Below are positions 43,656 through 53,300 of a stretch of DNA of 64,000 nt, piece after piece (position 1 is the first letter of the stretch; every line of letters begins with the position of its first letter). The position numbers and the translations under genes were made by a program. The notes beneath the pieces are model-generated. The model was not told the DNA's origin and made no database searches. It saw nothing but the letters and a program-made list of their open reading frames with translations. Origin of the DNA: Thermoleptolyngbya sichuanensis A183 (GTDB lineage: Bacteria > Cyanobacteriota > Cyanobacteriia > Elainellales > Elainellaceae); assembly GCF_013177315.1 (NCBI RefSeq), contig NZ_CP053661.1:3162001-3226000 (forward strand). The letters run 5' to 3'.

Positions 43656-43713
43656 TTGTACTCCTAATAAGTCAAGATAAGTCAAGGTGAATGGTAGGAG
43701 TCCCTGAGAGCTA

Positions 43714-44069
43714 TAGCAATTTCTAGCCTAGTGAGGCGTATTTTGATTAATCTATTCAGTGAATTTACTTTACCCTTAACTCAAATGCGACCCTACTCAC
43801 TAGATCTTAGACAAAAAATTATTGATGTCTACATTGAAGGGAATACGTCGCAACGTCAAATCGCTCAACAATTTCGAGTTGCTTACAGTTTCGTGCGAAA
43901 GCTGATCAAACAATATCGGGAAACAGGTGAGATTGCCCCCAAACGCCGCACTGAGCAAACGCCAACCAAATTAAGTAATGAGCAACTAGAGATCCTAAAA
44001 ACGATTGCTGAATCAAATCATGACGCGACATTGGCAGAGTTGTGTGACTTGCTGGAACAAAGGGTCGGT
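43714..44069 (+). mobile_element. Truncated IS630 copy made by the tandem duplication
   Basis: This is the first 356 bp of the IS630 at 44470, at the same offset of 756 bp. It includes the left terminal repeat and the first 95 codons of ORF A (from 43785), then breaks at 44069 into a copy of the PTPA-CTERM gene read backwards. A hybrid open frame continues past the junction to 44210 but its tail is antisense of the neighbouring gene. It has no right end and cannot transpose alone. Confidence 0.92.
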
Positions 44070-44411
44070 TGCAAAGAACGGCGCAATGATTGGGGTGCTG
44101 GTGGACAGAAGGTTAAATGGAGTGAAAGTACCCAACGCGGCATTAAACGTTACGTTTCCGTTGTTGTTAACGAACAAGTCAGAGTAGGTACTTCCGAAGA
44201 AGTCAATTGAAAACCCAATACCTACTGCTCCTGTGGAACCATCATCGTTTGCAAGAAGCGTGTTGGCATTAAATACCCCTATACGCACAGCTGCAGCACT
44301 AGCCGATTCAGTAAGGGATATTGTTGTTGCCAAAAGAGCCATTAAACCGAGACTAGCACTGATCAATCTTGCTACTGACTTGGATTGACGCGAAGAAAAA
44401 GTAGCTATCAT
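44070..44411 (-). pseudogene. Duplicated 5' fragment of the PTPA-CTERM gene
   Basis: This copy repeats the first 114 codons of the gene at 42607-43655, including the ribosome binding site, start ATG (44409-44411), signal peptide and the first part of the NIDO domain. At 44070 it runs into IS630 sequence read on the antisense strand and stops soon after (44013). It may still be expressed from its own copy of the upstream region as a short exported peptide. Confidence 0.88.
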
Positions 44412-44540
44412 TTGTACTCCTAATAAGTCAAGATAAGTCAAGGTGAATGGTAGGAGTCCCTGAGAGCTATAGCAATTTCTAGCCTAGTGAGGCGTATTTT
44501 GATTAATCTATTCAGTGAATTTACTTTACCCTTAACTCAA

Positions 44541-44918
44541 ATGCGACCCTACTCACTAGATCTTAGACAAAAAATTATTGATGTCTACATTGAAGGGAAT
44601 ACGTCGCAACGTCAAATCGCTCAACAATTTCGAGTTGCTTACAGTTTCGTGCGAAAGCTGATCAAACAATATCGGGAAACAGGTGAGATTGCCCCCAAAC
44701 GCCGCACTGAGCAAACGCCAACCAAATTAAGTAATGAGCAACTAGAGATCCTAAAAACGATTGCTGAATCAAATCATGACGCGACATTGGCAGAGTTGTG
44801 TGACTTGCTGGAACAAAGGGTCGGTGTTCGGATTGGCGTTTCGACGATGTTTCGTATGTTAGAGAAACTGAACTTAACCCTTAAAAAAAACGCTGTATCC
44901 CGACAAAAAGGAAACTGA
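44541..44918 (+). CDS. IS630 transposase, ORF A (helix-turn-helix part)
   Basis: This is identical in protein sequence to ORF A of copy A: 125 residues with an N-terminal helix-turn-helix (QRQIAQQFRVAYSFVRKLIK). The run of eight A at 44883-44890, near the end, is also the same length. This supports a functional shift site rather than a random mutation. Confidence 0.92.
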   Translation: MRPYSLDLRQKIIDVYIEGNTSQRQIAQQFRVAYSFVRKLIKQYRETGEIAPKRRTEQTPTKLSNEQLEILKTIAESNHDATLAELCDLLEQRVGVRIGVSTMFRMLEKLNLTLKKNAVSRQKGN

Positions 44919-44922
44919 ACGG

Positions 44923-45495
44923 GTGCAAATCGAACGAGTCAAATTTTGGCAACTGGTTCGAGGATTCCTGGCTCAAGACTTAATCTTTATTGACGAATCA
45001 GGAGTGAACCTGGCTTTGACTCGACTCCGGGCACGTGCCCCGAAAGGAAAACGAGCCCATGGCAAGCGTCCCAGCAAACGAGGGAAACGGGTCTCGATTC
45101 TTGGTGCAATTAGCCTTAAAAAGGTAATTACCTATTCCAATCTCATCGGTTCAGTCGATGGACTTACCTTTGAAGCCTTCATTTCCCAGAGACTCGTTCC
45201 TAAGTTGTGGAAAGGGGCATGTGTCATCATGGATAACTGCTCGATTCATCTTGGTGAAGAAGTTAGGAGGTTGATTGAGGATGCAGGTGCTAAACTGATG
45301 TTTCTACCGCCGTACTCGCCGGACTTTTCACCCATCGAGAATTGCTTTTCAAAGATTAAGAGTATTCTGCGCTCCCTTGGGGCACGGAGCTATCTTGATC
45401 TAGACAAAGCCATTGAGGAGTCCTTCTCCCAAGTGTCATTGAATGACCTACAGAATTGGTTCTCCCATTGCTGTTACTATGCCTCGCCAGAATGA
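44923..45495 (+). CDS. IS630 transposase, ORF B (DDE catalytic part)
   Basis: This is identical in protein sequence to ORF B of copy A: 190 residues with LIFIDESGVN, CVIMDNCSIH and SPDFSPIENCF holding the D, D and E. Codons before the GTG in this frame are open back to the A8 run, so the active protein is probably ORF AB produced by a +1 shift. Confidence 0.92.
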   Translation: MQIERVKFWQLVRGFLAQDLIFIDESGVNLALTRLRARAPKGKRAHGKRPSKRGKRVSILGAISLKKVITYSNLIGSVDGLTFEAFISQRLVPKLWKGACVIMDNCSIHLGEEVRRLIEDAGAKLMFLPPYSPDFSPIENCFSKIKSILRSLGARSYLDLDKAIEESFSQVSLNDLQNWFSHCCYYASPE

Positions 45496-45640
45496 AAAAC
45501 GCTATAATTTATGAAGCAAATCTTAAGAAGCCTGAAACTCTTGGCATGTGTGGCTTTGAGGTCATGCTTGCCCAGGAAAAGCGGTTTCTCGGAAATCCTT
45601 GATTAACAAGGCTTTCAGGCTCCTTTACAAATTAGCTCTG

Positions 45641-46113
45641 AAGCGTGACCAGCAGAAGCTAGACCAATTTGGCTTTTAAAGTTTTGATTTTAGTGGGTAG
45701 AAGCTTGATTCTGAGTGCTTGTGGGCATAACGCCATGCGAATCCCATTGATTCGATCGAGATGGCGTAGACTTCACAGCACTGGAAATGGATGACGTGGA
45801 AGATGCTTGCCCAAAAGGTCTTTTGGTTCCGGTCAACACTGTTCACAGTTTTACTCCCCCCCCGAAATAATCTAGTGTTTCCGTAGTTCTTCAGGGAAAC
45901 CTTAATAAAGGCTGCGAGTTTCTACGTAGTAAGTTCATAAAGCAGGTGTTGGGTGCTTTCTGTATCGTAAAAAGCATGGATGATGGGAACGGGGCGATCG
46001 CGCTTCTACCCATGACGAACTTAGTGCGATCGCCATCGCCAAATCGTCACCATTCTCGATACTCAAGTATAATTAATCCAAAATTCCATCAATAACTTCC
46101 AGCGGTAAATTCT
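45641..46113. other. Intergenic region without recognised features, 473 bp
   Basis: No open frame with coding character is seen. A GC-tract (CCCCCCCCC-like, near 45857) and two HIP1-type palindromes occur. The last 60 bp are AT-rich and should carry the promoter of the Uma2 gene. Confidence 0.4.
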
Positions 46114-46677
46114 ATGGTGGCAGACTCTCTGAAATGGACAACCAGAGACCTTGAAGTCATGCCCGATGATGGGGGCTGGAAGCGCTATGAGATTGTGGAT
46201 GGAGAGCTTTACGTGACCCACGCCCCTCATATTCGCCATCAAGGTGCTGCCAATCGGATTAGCACACGGCTCGAAGTTTGGTCAGACGAAACAGGGTTAG
46301 GTCATGCCTACCAAACGCCCGGTCTGGTGTTTACGCCGACGGATGCGGTGATTCCTGATGTGGTGTGGGCGAGTCATCAGCGGTTGGAAACTGGAATCGA
46401 TCAGGCAGGACATTTCATCATCGCCCCAGAGCTGGTCGTGGAAATTCTTTCAGAGGGGGCGCAGAATCAGCAACGAGACAAAGAATTCAAACTTAAGCTC
46501 TATTCGCTATACGGAGTGCAGGAATATTGGATTGTGGATTGGCAGGCTCAGGCGATCGCAGTGTATCGCCACAGTGAAGGAATGCTGCGTCTGGTTGGGA
46601 CGTTCTCGCCGCAGGATGAACTCACTTCGCCGCTGCTACCGGGGTTTTCGCTGCGGGTTCAGGCGGTTTTTCAATAG
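46114..46677 (+). CDS. Uma2 family protein (PD-(D/E)XK nuclease-like)
   Basis: A 187-residue protein of the Uma2/DUF820 family, which is greatly expanded in cyanobacteria. The fold is that of restriction-type endonucleases. YEIVDGELYVTHAPHIRHQG gives the N-terminal Glu, VIPDVVWASHQR the metal-binding Asp and ELVVEILSEGAQNQQRDKEF the E-x-L-S motif, followed by the Lys of KLKLYSLYGVQEYWIVD. Biological role is unknown. No partner gene is adjacent. Confidence 0.93.
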   Translation: MVADSLKWTTRDLEVMPDDGGWKRYEIVDGELYVTHAPHIRHQGAANRISTRLEVWSDETGLGHAYQTPGLVFTPTDAVIPDVVWASHQRLETGIDQAGHFIIAPELVVEILSEGAQNQQRDKEFKLKLYSLYGVQEYWIVDWQAQAIAVYRHSEGMLRLVGTFSPQDELTSPLLPGFSLRVQAVFQ

Positions 46678-46708
46678 CCTTAGCTCTCACGCAAGACAGT
46701 TAGCCACC

Positions 46709-48649
46709 TTAACCGGGCTGAGACTGCCGCTGACGAATCGCGTCGAGAGTGCCTGCCGGAATTGCGTCGATGAGTTGGCGGGTATAGGGCTGCTGGGGCT
46801 GGCGATAGATCTGCTCTGCCGGGCCGATTTCCTCAATGCGCCCGCGATTCATCACCATAATGCGATCGCTCATAAATTTCACCACGCTGAGGTCATGGGA
46901 AATAAAAATGTAGGTCAGCTTAAATTCGTCCTGCAATTCCTTCAGCAAATTCAGCACCTGCGCCTGCACCGACACGTCCAGCGCCGAAACCGACTCATCG
47001 CACACAATAAAGCGCGGGTTTAGCGCCAAAGCGCGAGCAATGCAGATGCGCTGCCGCTGCCCACCGGAAAACTCGTGGGGATAGCGGTTGCTCCAGCGCG
47101 GGTCTAGCCCAACGCGCTCTAGCAGGTAAGCGACACGCTCCTGGCGGCTGCGGGCGTTGCCGATGTTGTGAATCTTCAGCGGCTCCAGCACGGCCGCACC
47201 AATGCTGATGCGCGGGTCGAGGGCGCTGAAGGGGTCCTGGAAAATAATCTGCATGTCGCGGCGAAGCTGCCGGAGCTGGCGCTGATCCAGATGCGTCACG
47301 TCTTGCCCGTCAAAGACAATCCGCCCACCCATCGTGGGAATCAGCCGCAGCAGCGCCCGCGACAGGGTAGATTTGCCGCAGCCCGACTCGCCCACCAGCC
47401 CCAGCGTTTCACCCGGATACACCTGAAAGGTCACGCCGTTGACCGCCAGCAGATAGCGCTGGGTTCTGCCAAACAGGCCGCGCACCGGAAAGCCGACTTC
47501 CAGATTTTCCACAGACACTAAGGGCGATCGCCCCTGCAAGGTAGCCAGCCGCTCCTGGCTCTCGGCATCGGTAATCTCGTCGCTCAACTGGCGCTGGCGT
47601 TCCCGATCCATCGGCTTTTCGGTAATGGCGATCGCCCCGTCGGGCCCGGTCTCCACCTCCATAAAATCTGCCACCGTCGGCAAAAACCGCAGGCGACGAT
47701 CCGGCTGGGGACGACACGCCAGCAGCCCCCGCGTATAGGGATGCTGGGGGTTAGAAAAAATGTCCATCACCGGGCCCATCTCCATCACCCGCCCGCGATA
47801 CATCACCGCCACCCAGTCGGCAATTTCAGCAATAATACCTAGGTCGTGGGTAATGAAAATAATGGACATATTGCGGCGATCGCGCAGTTCTCGCAGCAAG
47901 CCCAGAATCGTCGCCTGCACCGTCACATCCAGCGCCGTCGTCGGCTCGTCGGCAATCAGCAGCACCGGATTGCAGGAAATCGCCATCGCAATCATCACCC
48001 GCTGGATTTGCCCGCCGGAGAGTTCATGCGGATAGCGGTCGAGCATCGCCTGCTTCTGACGGATCACCTCTTGCTGAATCTGGCGATCGCTCAGTTCCCG
48101 CTCCGTTATGCCCCCCCGTCCCACCGTGGGCACTCGCTTTTGCCAATCCTCCACCACGCGCCGCTCCAGTTCCGCATCGCTGGGCAACAGCCGCACCTCT
48201 TGCAGCAGCCCCATTGCCCGCCGCCGCGCCTCAGCTTCGGAAATATCCGTGTGCTGCCGAATCGCCTCCACGAGTTGAAACCCACACGTATAAACCGGGT
48301 TCAGCGAACTCATCGGCTCCTGAAAAATCATCGAAATCTTGCCGCCCCGCAGCCGTCGCCGCTGTTCCTCGCTCAGCGCCAGCAGGTTCACGGGTTCTGC
48401 CTCCGGCGACTCGCGAAACCAGATTTCGCCCGCCGTTACCCGCCCCGCCGGCCGCGGCAGCAGCCCCATCACCGCCAGCGACGTGACCGACTTCCCCGAC
48501 CCCGATTCGCCCACAATGCCCAGCGTCTGTCCCGGCTTCACCTGCACCGAAATGTTGTCAACCGCGGTATTCAGCCGATCTTCGGTTTTGAACTGCACCT
48601 GCAAGTTGCGAACCTCAAGCACTGGCGCGAAATCAACGACATTTGGCAT
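46709..48649 (-). CDS. Double ABC ATPase of a peptide/nickel (Dpp/Opp, GsiA-type) importer
   Basis: A 646-residue protein made of two ABC ATPase domains of the OppD and OppF types joined in tandem. Domain 1 has Walker [18 protein letters not shown], signature [14 protein letters not shown] and Walker [13 protein letters not shown]. Domain 2 has Walker [17 protein letters not shown], signature [16 protein letters not shown] and Walker [13 protein letters not shown]. Each is followed by the OppD/F C-terminal segment ([15 protein letters not shown] and [15 protein letters not shown]). It would energise uptake of peptides or a related solute. The permease and binding-protein genes are not in the window. 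It is convergent with the Uma2 gene. Confidence 0.93.
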   Translation of the reverse strand: MPNVVDFAPVLEVRNLQVQFKTEDRLNTAVDNISVQVKPGQTLGIVGESGSGKSVTSLAVMGLLPRPAGRVTAGEIWFRESPEAEPVNLLALSEEQRRRLRGGKISMIFQEPMSSLNPVYTCGFQLVEAIRQHTDISEAEARRRAMGLLQEVRLLPSDAELERRVVEDWQKRVPTVGRGGITERELSDRQIQQEVIRQKQAMLDRYPHELSGGQIQRVMIAMAISCNPVLLIADEPTTALDVTVQATILGLLRELRDRRNMSIIFITHDLGIIAEIADWVAVMYRGRVMEMGPVMDIFSNPQHPYTRGLLACRPQPDRRLRFLPTVADFMEVETGPDGAIAITEKPMDRERQRQLSDEITDAESQERLATLQGRSPLVSVENLEVGFPVRGLFGRTQRYLLAVNGVTFQVYPGETLGLVGESGCGKSTLSRALLRLIPTMGGRIVFDGQDVTHLDQRQLRQLRRDMQIIFQDPFSALDPRISIGAAVLEPLKIHNIGNARSRQERVAYLLERVGLDPRWSNRYPHEFSGGQRQRICIARALALNPRFIVCDESVSALDVSVQAQVLNLLKELQDEFKLTYIFISHDLSVVKFMSDRIMVMNRGRIEEIGPAEQIYRQPQQPYTRQLIDAIPAGTLDAIRQRQSQPG

Positions 48650-49266
48650 AGCGAACGATCCATAGGATCAGTGAGTTTGCAAAGATATCTGTAATTCTAG
48701 TGATTCTAGCAGCGTCGGCGAGAAATCCCCCACGCCTCCGTCCACACCTGCGATCGCGCCTTTGTTATGGATAGAAAGTTTGAGGTTAGACACCCCACTG
48801 CTCCAAAGGGTCTAGCAGTATTTTTTGTTTTTCAGAAAATTAAACATCGTTTGAGACTTGAGCCGTAATTTGCTACGGTTTATTACAGATAAATAAGCAA
48901 ATGTTGGATTTTGTTTACAAAGCTCTTTGACGTTTTGGTTTCTTGACCCTAAATGACCTTTTACGGATTGCTCAGAGTGTTGGCCACGATTTCCCAGAGT
49001 GTTTGTACTTGAGAACTGGGCCAGGTTGGCAGTAGTGATTTAATGCTCACCGTTTGTTGACCTAGGCAGGGGCGATCGCCCATCTGCACCCCGCAGCCAC
49101 ACTCCGCATTAGCGTGCATCCACCAATTCTGTCAGGATTGTTCCATCAGGATAGTTCCATCAGGATAGATAGATGAACTGGACAAAGCGACCTGTATAGT
49201 AAGGTCAAGTTGAGTTTTGCTACGTCCGCCCCTTAGTCTAGATTGCTCTTGCAGGCAGGTAGTTTC
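48650..49266. other. Divergent intergenic region upstream of glgB, 617 bp
   Basis: There is no gene. This region should contain the promoters of the ABC ATPase gene and of glgB. The part at 48780-48990 is AT-rich. A 14-bp unit GTTCCATCAGGATA is repeated in tandem at 49140-49153 and 49154-49167. A short hairpin CCGTA-n-TACGG is at about 48871. Nothing else stands out. Confidence 0.45.
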
Positions 49267-51579
49267 ATGTCATCGACCGTTGCACCCGACCAGGTTAATC
49301 GCATTGTCTGGAACCAGCACCACGACCCCTTCGAGGTACTTGGCCCCCACCAGATCACACAAGACGACAAAACGGTTTGGGTTGTTCGCGCCTATCTGCC
49401 AAATGCCGACGCAGCCTGGGTGGTTTGCCCCGAAGAGCGCACCGAGTACCCGATGGAAATCACTCACCATCCCCACTTTTTTGAGTGCCTCCTAGATCGT
49501 GCAGAACTCTCCAACTATCAACTCCGCATCAAAGAGGGCGACCACGAGCGGGTCACCTACGATCCCTACGCTTTTCGCTCGCCGCTGCTGACCGACTTCG
49601 ACATCCACCTCTTTGCCGAGGGAAACCATCACCGAATCTACGAAAAACTTGGCGCACATCTCACCGAAGTCGATGGAGTCAAGGGGGTATACTTCGCCGT
49701 CTGGGCCCCCAATGCCCGAAACGTTTCCGTACTGGGTGACTTCAACTGGTGGGATGGCCGCAAACACCAGATGCGTCGCATAGGCAACGGCATCTGGGAG
49801 CTATTCATCCCAGGACTAGGCGTGGGCACGCACTACAAATACGAAATCAAAAACCAGGAAGGGCATATTTACGAAAAATCCGATCCCTACGGGTTCTTCC
49901 AAGAGGTGCGCCCCAAAACTGCCTCTATCGTGGCAGACCTGGAAACCTATGAATGGCAGGATCAAGATTGGATCGAAAAGCGTCGCCAGACCGATCCGCT
50001 AACCCAGCCCATCTCTGTCTACGAAGTCCACCTCGGTTCCTGGCTCCACGCCTCCTCTGCCGAACCCTACATCCGCCCTGATGGAACCGAGGAGCCGCCT
50101 GTCATTGTCGCCGACCTCAAACCGGGCGCACGCTTTCTGACCTATCGTGAACTTGCTGACAAGCTCATTCCCTACGTCAAGGAATTGGGCTTCACCCATA
50201 TCGAACTACTGCCGATAGCCGAACATCCCTTTGATGGCTCCTGGGGATACCAGGTCACAGGCTATTACGCTGCGACCTCGCGCTACGGCTCTCCCCAAGA
50301 CCTGATGTATTTCATCGATCAGTGCCATCAAAATGGCATCGGCGTTCTGGTAGATTGGGTTCCGGGTCATTTTCCCAAAGACGGTCATGGGCTGGCACTA
50401 TTCGACGGCACACACCTCTATGAACACGCTGACCCGCGTAAGGGCGAACACAAAGAGTGGGGCACGCTGGTCTTCAACTACTCTCGAAACGAGGTTCGCA
50501 ACTTTCTCGTTGCCAATGCCCTGTTCTGGTTCGACAAGTATCATATCGACGGCATCCGGGTTGATGCGGTCGCCTCCATGCTTTATCTGGACTATCAGCG
50601 CAAGCCTGGAGAATGGGTGACTAATCAGTATGGTGGTCGAGAAAACGTGGAAGCGGCAGACTTCTTGCGCCAGATGAACCACGTTATTTTCAGCTACTTC
50701 CCTGGCATCCTCAGCATTGCAGAGGAATCGACGACCTGGCCGATGGTGTCCTGGCCGACCTACGTTGGCGGGCTTGGGTTTAACCTGAAGTGGAACATGG
50801 GCTGGATGCACGACATGTTGGACTATTTCCACATGGACCCGTGGTTCCGCCAGTTCCACCAAAACAACATTACCTTCAGCATCATGTACGCCTTCAGCGA
50901 AAACTTTATGCTGGCGTTTTCTCATGATGAGGTGGTGCATGGAAAGAGCGCCATGATCGGCAAGATGCCAGGAGATGAATGGCAAAAATATGCCAACCTG
51001 CGATGCTTGTATACCTACATGTACACGCATCCGGGCAAGAAGACGCTGTTCATGAGCAACGAGTTTGGCCAGTGGAGTGAGTGGAACGTGTGGGGCGACC
51101 TGGAGTGGCATCTGCTGCAATACGAACCGCACCAAAAGCTGAAGCATTTCGTAAGCAAGCTCAACGAGTTCTATAGAAGTGAGCCAGCGCTCTACACGCA
51201 AGACTTTTCCTACGACGGTTTTGAGTGGATTGATTGCAACGACAATCGCCACAGCGTTGTATCTTTCATTCGCCAGAGCAAAGATCCTCAGGAATATGTG
51301 ATTACGGTCTGCAACTTTACGCCCCAGCCTCACGCGCACTATCGTGTCGGCGTGCCGGAACCTGGATTCTATCGTGAGTTGTTTAATAGCGATTCGCGGG
51401 AATATGGCGGCAGCAACATGGGCAACCTGGGCGGAAAGTGGGCTGATGAGTGGTCGTTCCACGGCCGTCCTTACTCGATCGATCTTTGCCTGCCGCCGTT
51501 GGGGGTGCTAGTGCTGAAGGTCGATCGCAGCAAGACTCGCGAGATTGCGGGTTCGGAGCCTCCGGAGGAATCACTTTAG
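49267..51579 (+). CDS. glgB: 1,4-alpha-glucan branching enzyme (GH13)
   Basis: A 770-residue enzyme that makes the alpha-1,6 branches of glycogen. An N-terminal extension and CBM48 domain ([20 protein letters not shown], then WWDG, about 140-165) precede the GH13 barrel. Barrel motifs: EVHLGSW (region before beta 1), [13 protein letters not shown], the nucleophile Asp in [15 protein letters not shown] (about 432), the general acid Glu in [10 protein letters not shown] (about 487) and the transition-state His-Asp in [14 protein letters not shown] (about 552). ATG at 49267 is chosen over one 24 bp upstream. Length agrees with cyanobacterial GlgB. The next gene starts 45 bp downstream. Confidence 0.97.
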   Translation: MSSTVAPDQVNRIVWNQHHDPFEVLGPHQITQDDKTVWVVRAYLPNADAAWVVCPEERTEYPMEITHHPHFFECLLDRAELSNYQLRIKEGDHERVTYDPYAFRSPLLTDFDIHLFAEGNHHRIYEKLGAHLTEVDGVKGVYFAVWAPNARNVSVLGDFNWWDGRKHQMRRIGNGIWELFIPGLGVGTHYKYEIKNQEGHIYEKSDPYGFFQEVRPKTASIVADLETYEWQDQDWIEKRRQTDPLTQPISVYEVHLGSWLHASSAEPYIRPDGTEEPPVIVADLKPGARFLTYRELADKLIPYVKELGFTHIELLPIAEHPFDGSWGYQVTGYYAATSRYGSPQDLMYFIDQCHQNGIGVLVDWVPGHFPKDGHGLALFDGTHLYEHADPRKGEHKEWGTLVFNYSRNEVRNFLVANALFWFDKYHIDGIRVDAVASMLYLDYQRKPGEWVTNQYGGRENVEAADFLRQMNHVIFSYFPGILSIAEESTTWPMVSWPTYVGGLGFNLKWNMGWMHDMLDYFHMDPWFRQFHQNNITFSIMYAFSENFMLAFSHDEVVHGKSAMIGKMPGDEWQKYANLRCLYTYMYTHPGKKTLFMSNEFGQWSEWNVWGDLEWHLLQYEPHQKLKHFVSKLNEFYRSEPALYTQDFSYDGFEWIDCNDNRHSVVSFIRQSKDPQEYVITVCNFTPQPHAHYRVGVPEPGFYRELFNSDSREYGGSNMGNLGGKWADEWSFHGRPYSIDLCLPPLGVLVLKVDRSKTREIAGSEPPEESL

Positions 51580-51624
51580 CGAATCTCCTGAGCCGGTTTT
51601 TGTGTCATTTACAGGTAGAGATTG

Positions 51625-53283
51625 ATGGCGATCGCCCCCCACCGGGCTTTGCGTCCTGACAGGGTGCCGACAGGGTTCGTGTCCATTGTCGGCGCGGGCC
51701 CAGGGCTGCCAGATTACCTGACCTTGCAGGGGCGATCACGCTTGGAGCGGGCTGAAGCGGTTGTCTACGATGCGCTTGTTTCTCAAGAGTTGCTCGACCT
51801 TGCGCCACCAATCTGCCAGCGCATTCACGTTGGAAAGCGCGGGGGGCAGCCCAGCCTCAAGCAATCAGAAATCGATCGCCTTTTGGTTGACCTGTGTCAG
51901 CAAGGGCTGCAAGTTGTTCGGCTCAAAAGCGGCGACCCGTTCATCTTTGGGCGGACTGCGTCTGAAATTCAGGCCTTGAACGCAGCAGGCTGTCACTTTG
52001 AAGTCATCCCTGGTATTTCCTCAGCCCTGGCAGGGCCCCTGTTGGCAAGTATCCCTCTCACAGACCCGGTGCTAAGCCGCAGTTTTGCTGTGGTGAGTGC
52101 CCATGAGCCAGATGCGCTCAATTGGCAAGCGCTGGCGGGGATCGATACGCTGGTCGTGCTGATGGGAACCCAGCAGCTTGCGGTCGTTGTGGAGCGGTTA
52201 ATTGCCAACGGGCGATCGCCCCACACCCCCATCGCCATTATTCGCTGGGCCGGGCATCCTCAGCAGCAAGTGTGGACAAGCACTCTGGAAGCGGTCGTAC
52301 GACAAACCGCCCACGAAGCGTTGTCACCCGCCGTCATTACAATTGGTGAAGTTGTTGCCCTCCGCCCCTATCTTGATCCCCCGTCCTCAGCCCAAAATGG
52401 AGTTAGCTCAGTTCCCTCGTCACCTGCAATCGCGCCCGTGTCCAACTCCACCTTGCAGATAAATTCTCCAGCAGATCAGCCCATGCCGCTGCCCCTCTCC
52501 GGCAAAACAGTGGTAGTAACCCGCGCCGCAGGGCAATCTAGCTCCTTTACACAACTCCTGCAAGCCCAGGGCGCAACTGTGTTGGAAATGCCGACTCTGG
52601 AGATAGGCCCGCCCTCAAGCTGGGATGCCCTCGATGGGGCGATCGCCCATCTGCCCAAGTTCCACTGGCTGATCTTGACCTCAACAAACGGGGTTGATGC
52701 CTTCTTTCAGCGCCTGTTTGCCCAAAATCAGGACTCCCGCTCCCTAAACGGAATCAAAATCGCTGTGGTCGGACAAAAAACAGCCGCCCAGCTCCAGCAC
52801 TATGGCATTCAGCCCGACTTTATCCCGCCTGACTTTGTGGCTGATGCCCTAGTCGAGCATTTTCCCGAACCTCTGCAAGGGTTAAACATTCTCTTCCCAA
52901 GAGTCGAAACGGGCGGTCGAGACGTTCTCGTTCAGGCTTTTACCCACAGCGGCGCAGCAGTCGTCGAAGTCCCTGCTTACGAATCAAGCTGCGCGAAAGC
53001 CATCGCGGCAGAAGTACAACACGCCTTTCAAAACCAAAACGTCGATATCATTACGTTTGCAAGCTCGAAAACAGTACACTGCTTCAAGCAACTTTTCACC
53101 GCTTTTTGTCAAACTCTGGACACTAATCCCAGCTTACTGTCAAGCTCCATCTGCTTGGCATCGATCGGTCCCCAAACCTCACAAGCCTGCCAAGCCGCAT
53201 TTGGACGAGTGGACATAGAGGCAGAAGAGTATACTTTGGAGGGATTGACGCAAGCATTAGTCAAATGGGCAAAGAGTTCCTAA
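51625..53283 (+). CDS. cobA/hemD: Uroporphyrinogen-III C-methyltransferase / uroporphyrinogen-III synthase fusion
   Basis: A 552-residue bifunctional protein of tetrapyrrole synthesis. Residues 1 to about 260 form SUMT (CobA), which methylates uroporphyrinogen III twice with SAM to precorrin-2. Motifs are VSIVGAGPGLPDYLTLQGRS, VYDALVSQELL, QVVRLKSGDPFIFGR and PVITIGEVV. After a linker rich in Ser and Pro, residues from about 290 form HemD, with KTVVVTRAAGQSSSFTQLLQ, IALL-like WLILTSTNGVDAFFQRL and ASSKTVHCF. HemD closes hydroxymethylbilane to uroporphyrinogen III. The fusion directs flow to siroheme and cobalamin. coaE follows on the same strand. Confidence 0.95.
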   Translation: MAIAPHRALRPDRVPTGFVSIVGAGPGLPDYLTLQGRSRLERAEAVVYDALVSQELLDLAPPICQRIHVGKRGGQPSLKQSEIDRLLVDLCQQGLQVVRLKSGDPFIFGRTASEIQALNAAGCHFEVIPGISSALAGPLLASIPLTDPVLSRSFAVVSAHEPDALNWQALAGIDTLVVLMGTQQLAVVVERLIANGRSPHTPIAIIRWAGHPQQQVWTSTLEAVVRQTAHEALSPAVITIGEVVALRPYLDPPSSAQNGVSSVPSSPAIAPVSNSTLQINSPADQPMPLPLSGKTVVVTRAAGQSSSFTQLLQAQGATVLEMPTLEIGPPSSWDALDGAIAHLPKFHWLILTSTNGVDAFFQRLFAQNQDSRSLNGIKIAVVGQKTAAQLQHYGIQPDFIPPDFVADALVEHFPEPLQGLNILFPRVETGGRDVLVQAFTHSGAAVVEVPAYESSCAKAIAAEVQHAFQNQNVDIITFASSKTVHCFKQLFTAFCQTLDTNPSLLSSSICLASIGPQTSQACQAAFGRVDIEAEEYTLEGLTQALVKWAKSS

Positions 53284-53300
53284 ACAAGCAGGGTGACTCT

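Larger units (their letters stand above)
43314..44825. repeat. 756-bp tandem direct duplication
   Basis: Positions 43314-44069 and 44070-44825 are the same sequence as far as I compared them (several hundred bases in corresponding lines). The unit holds the 5' part of the PTPA-CTERM gene, its upstream region, and the first 356 bp of an IS630. Unit 1 keeps the gene's connection to its 3' end; unit 2 keeps the connection to the rest of the IS. There is no obvious homology at the breakpoint. Confidence 0.93.
44470..45504 (+). mobile_element. IS630 family insertion sequence, copy B
   Basis: A 1035-bp element with TA duplications at 44468-44469 and 45505-45506. It differs from copy A (17952-18987) by one base in the non-coding left end, while both encoded protein parts are identical. 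It is inserted at the TA of AGCTAATTT, the left terminal repeat of the 136-bp MITE; its flanks join exactly to that repeat when the IS is removed. Confidence 0.95.
44465..45637. mobile_element. 136-bp MITE, copy 1, split by IS630 insertion
   Basis: The element begins AGC-TA (44465-44469), is interrupted by the IS630, and resumes TAATTTATGAAGCAAATC at 45505, ending AAATTAGCT at 45637. Joined, it is 136 bp and the part after the IS matches the copy at 54158-54293 base for base as read. Ends AGCTAATTT are inverted repeats extending imperfectly into GCCTGAAA. Flanks are CTGAG and CTGAA, close to a 5-bp duplication. Confidence 0.88.

Noticed and set aside
43731-44210. 159-codon frame starting in the truncated IS630
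   Set aside because: It is a hybrid of IS630 ORF A and the antisense of the duplicated PTPA-CTERM gene created by the tandem duplication.
53265-53300. Upstream coaE start overlapping cobA/hemD
   Set aside because: The extra residues MGKEFLNKQGDS are not family-like, and ATG 53301 directly precedes the conserved protein.
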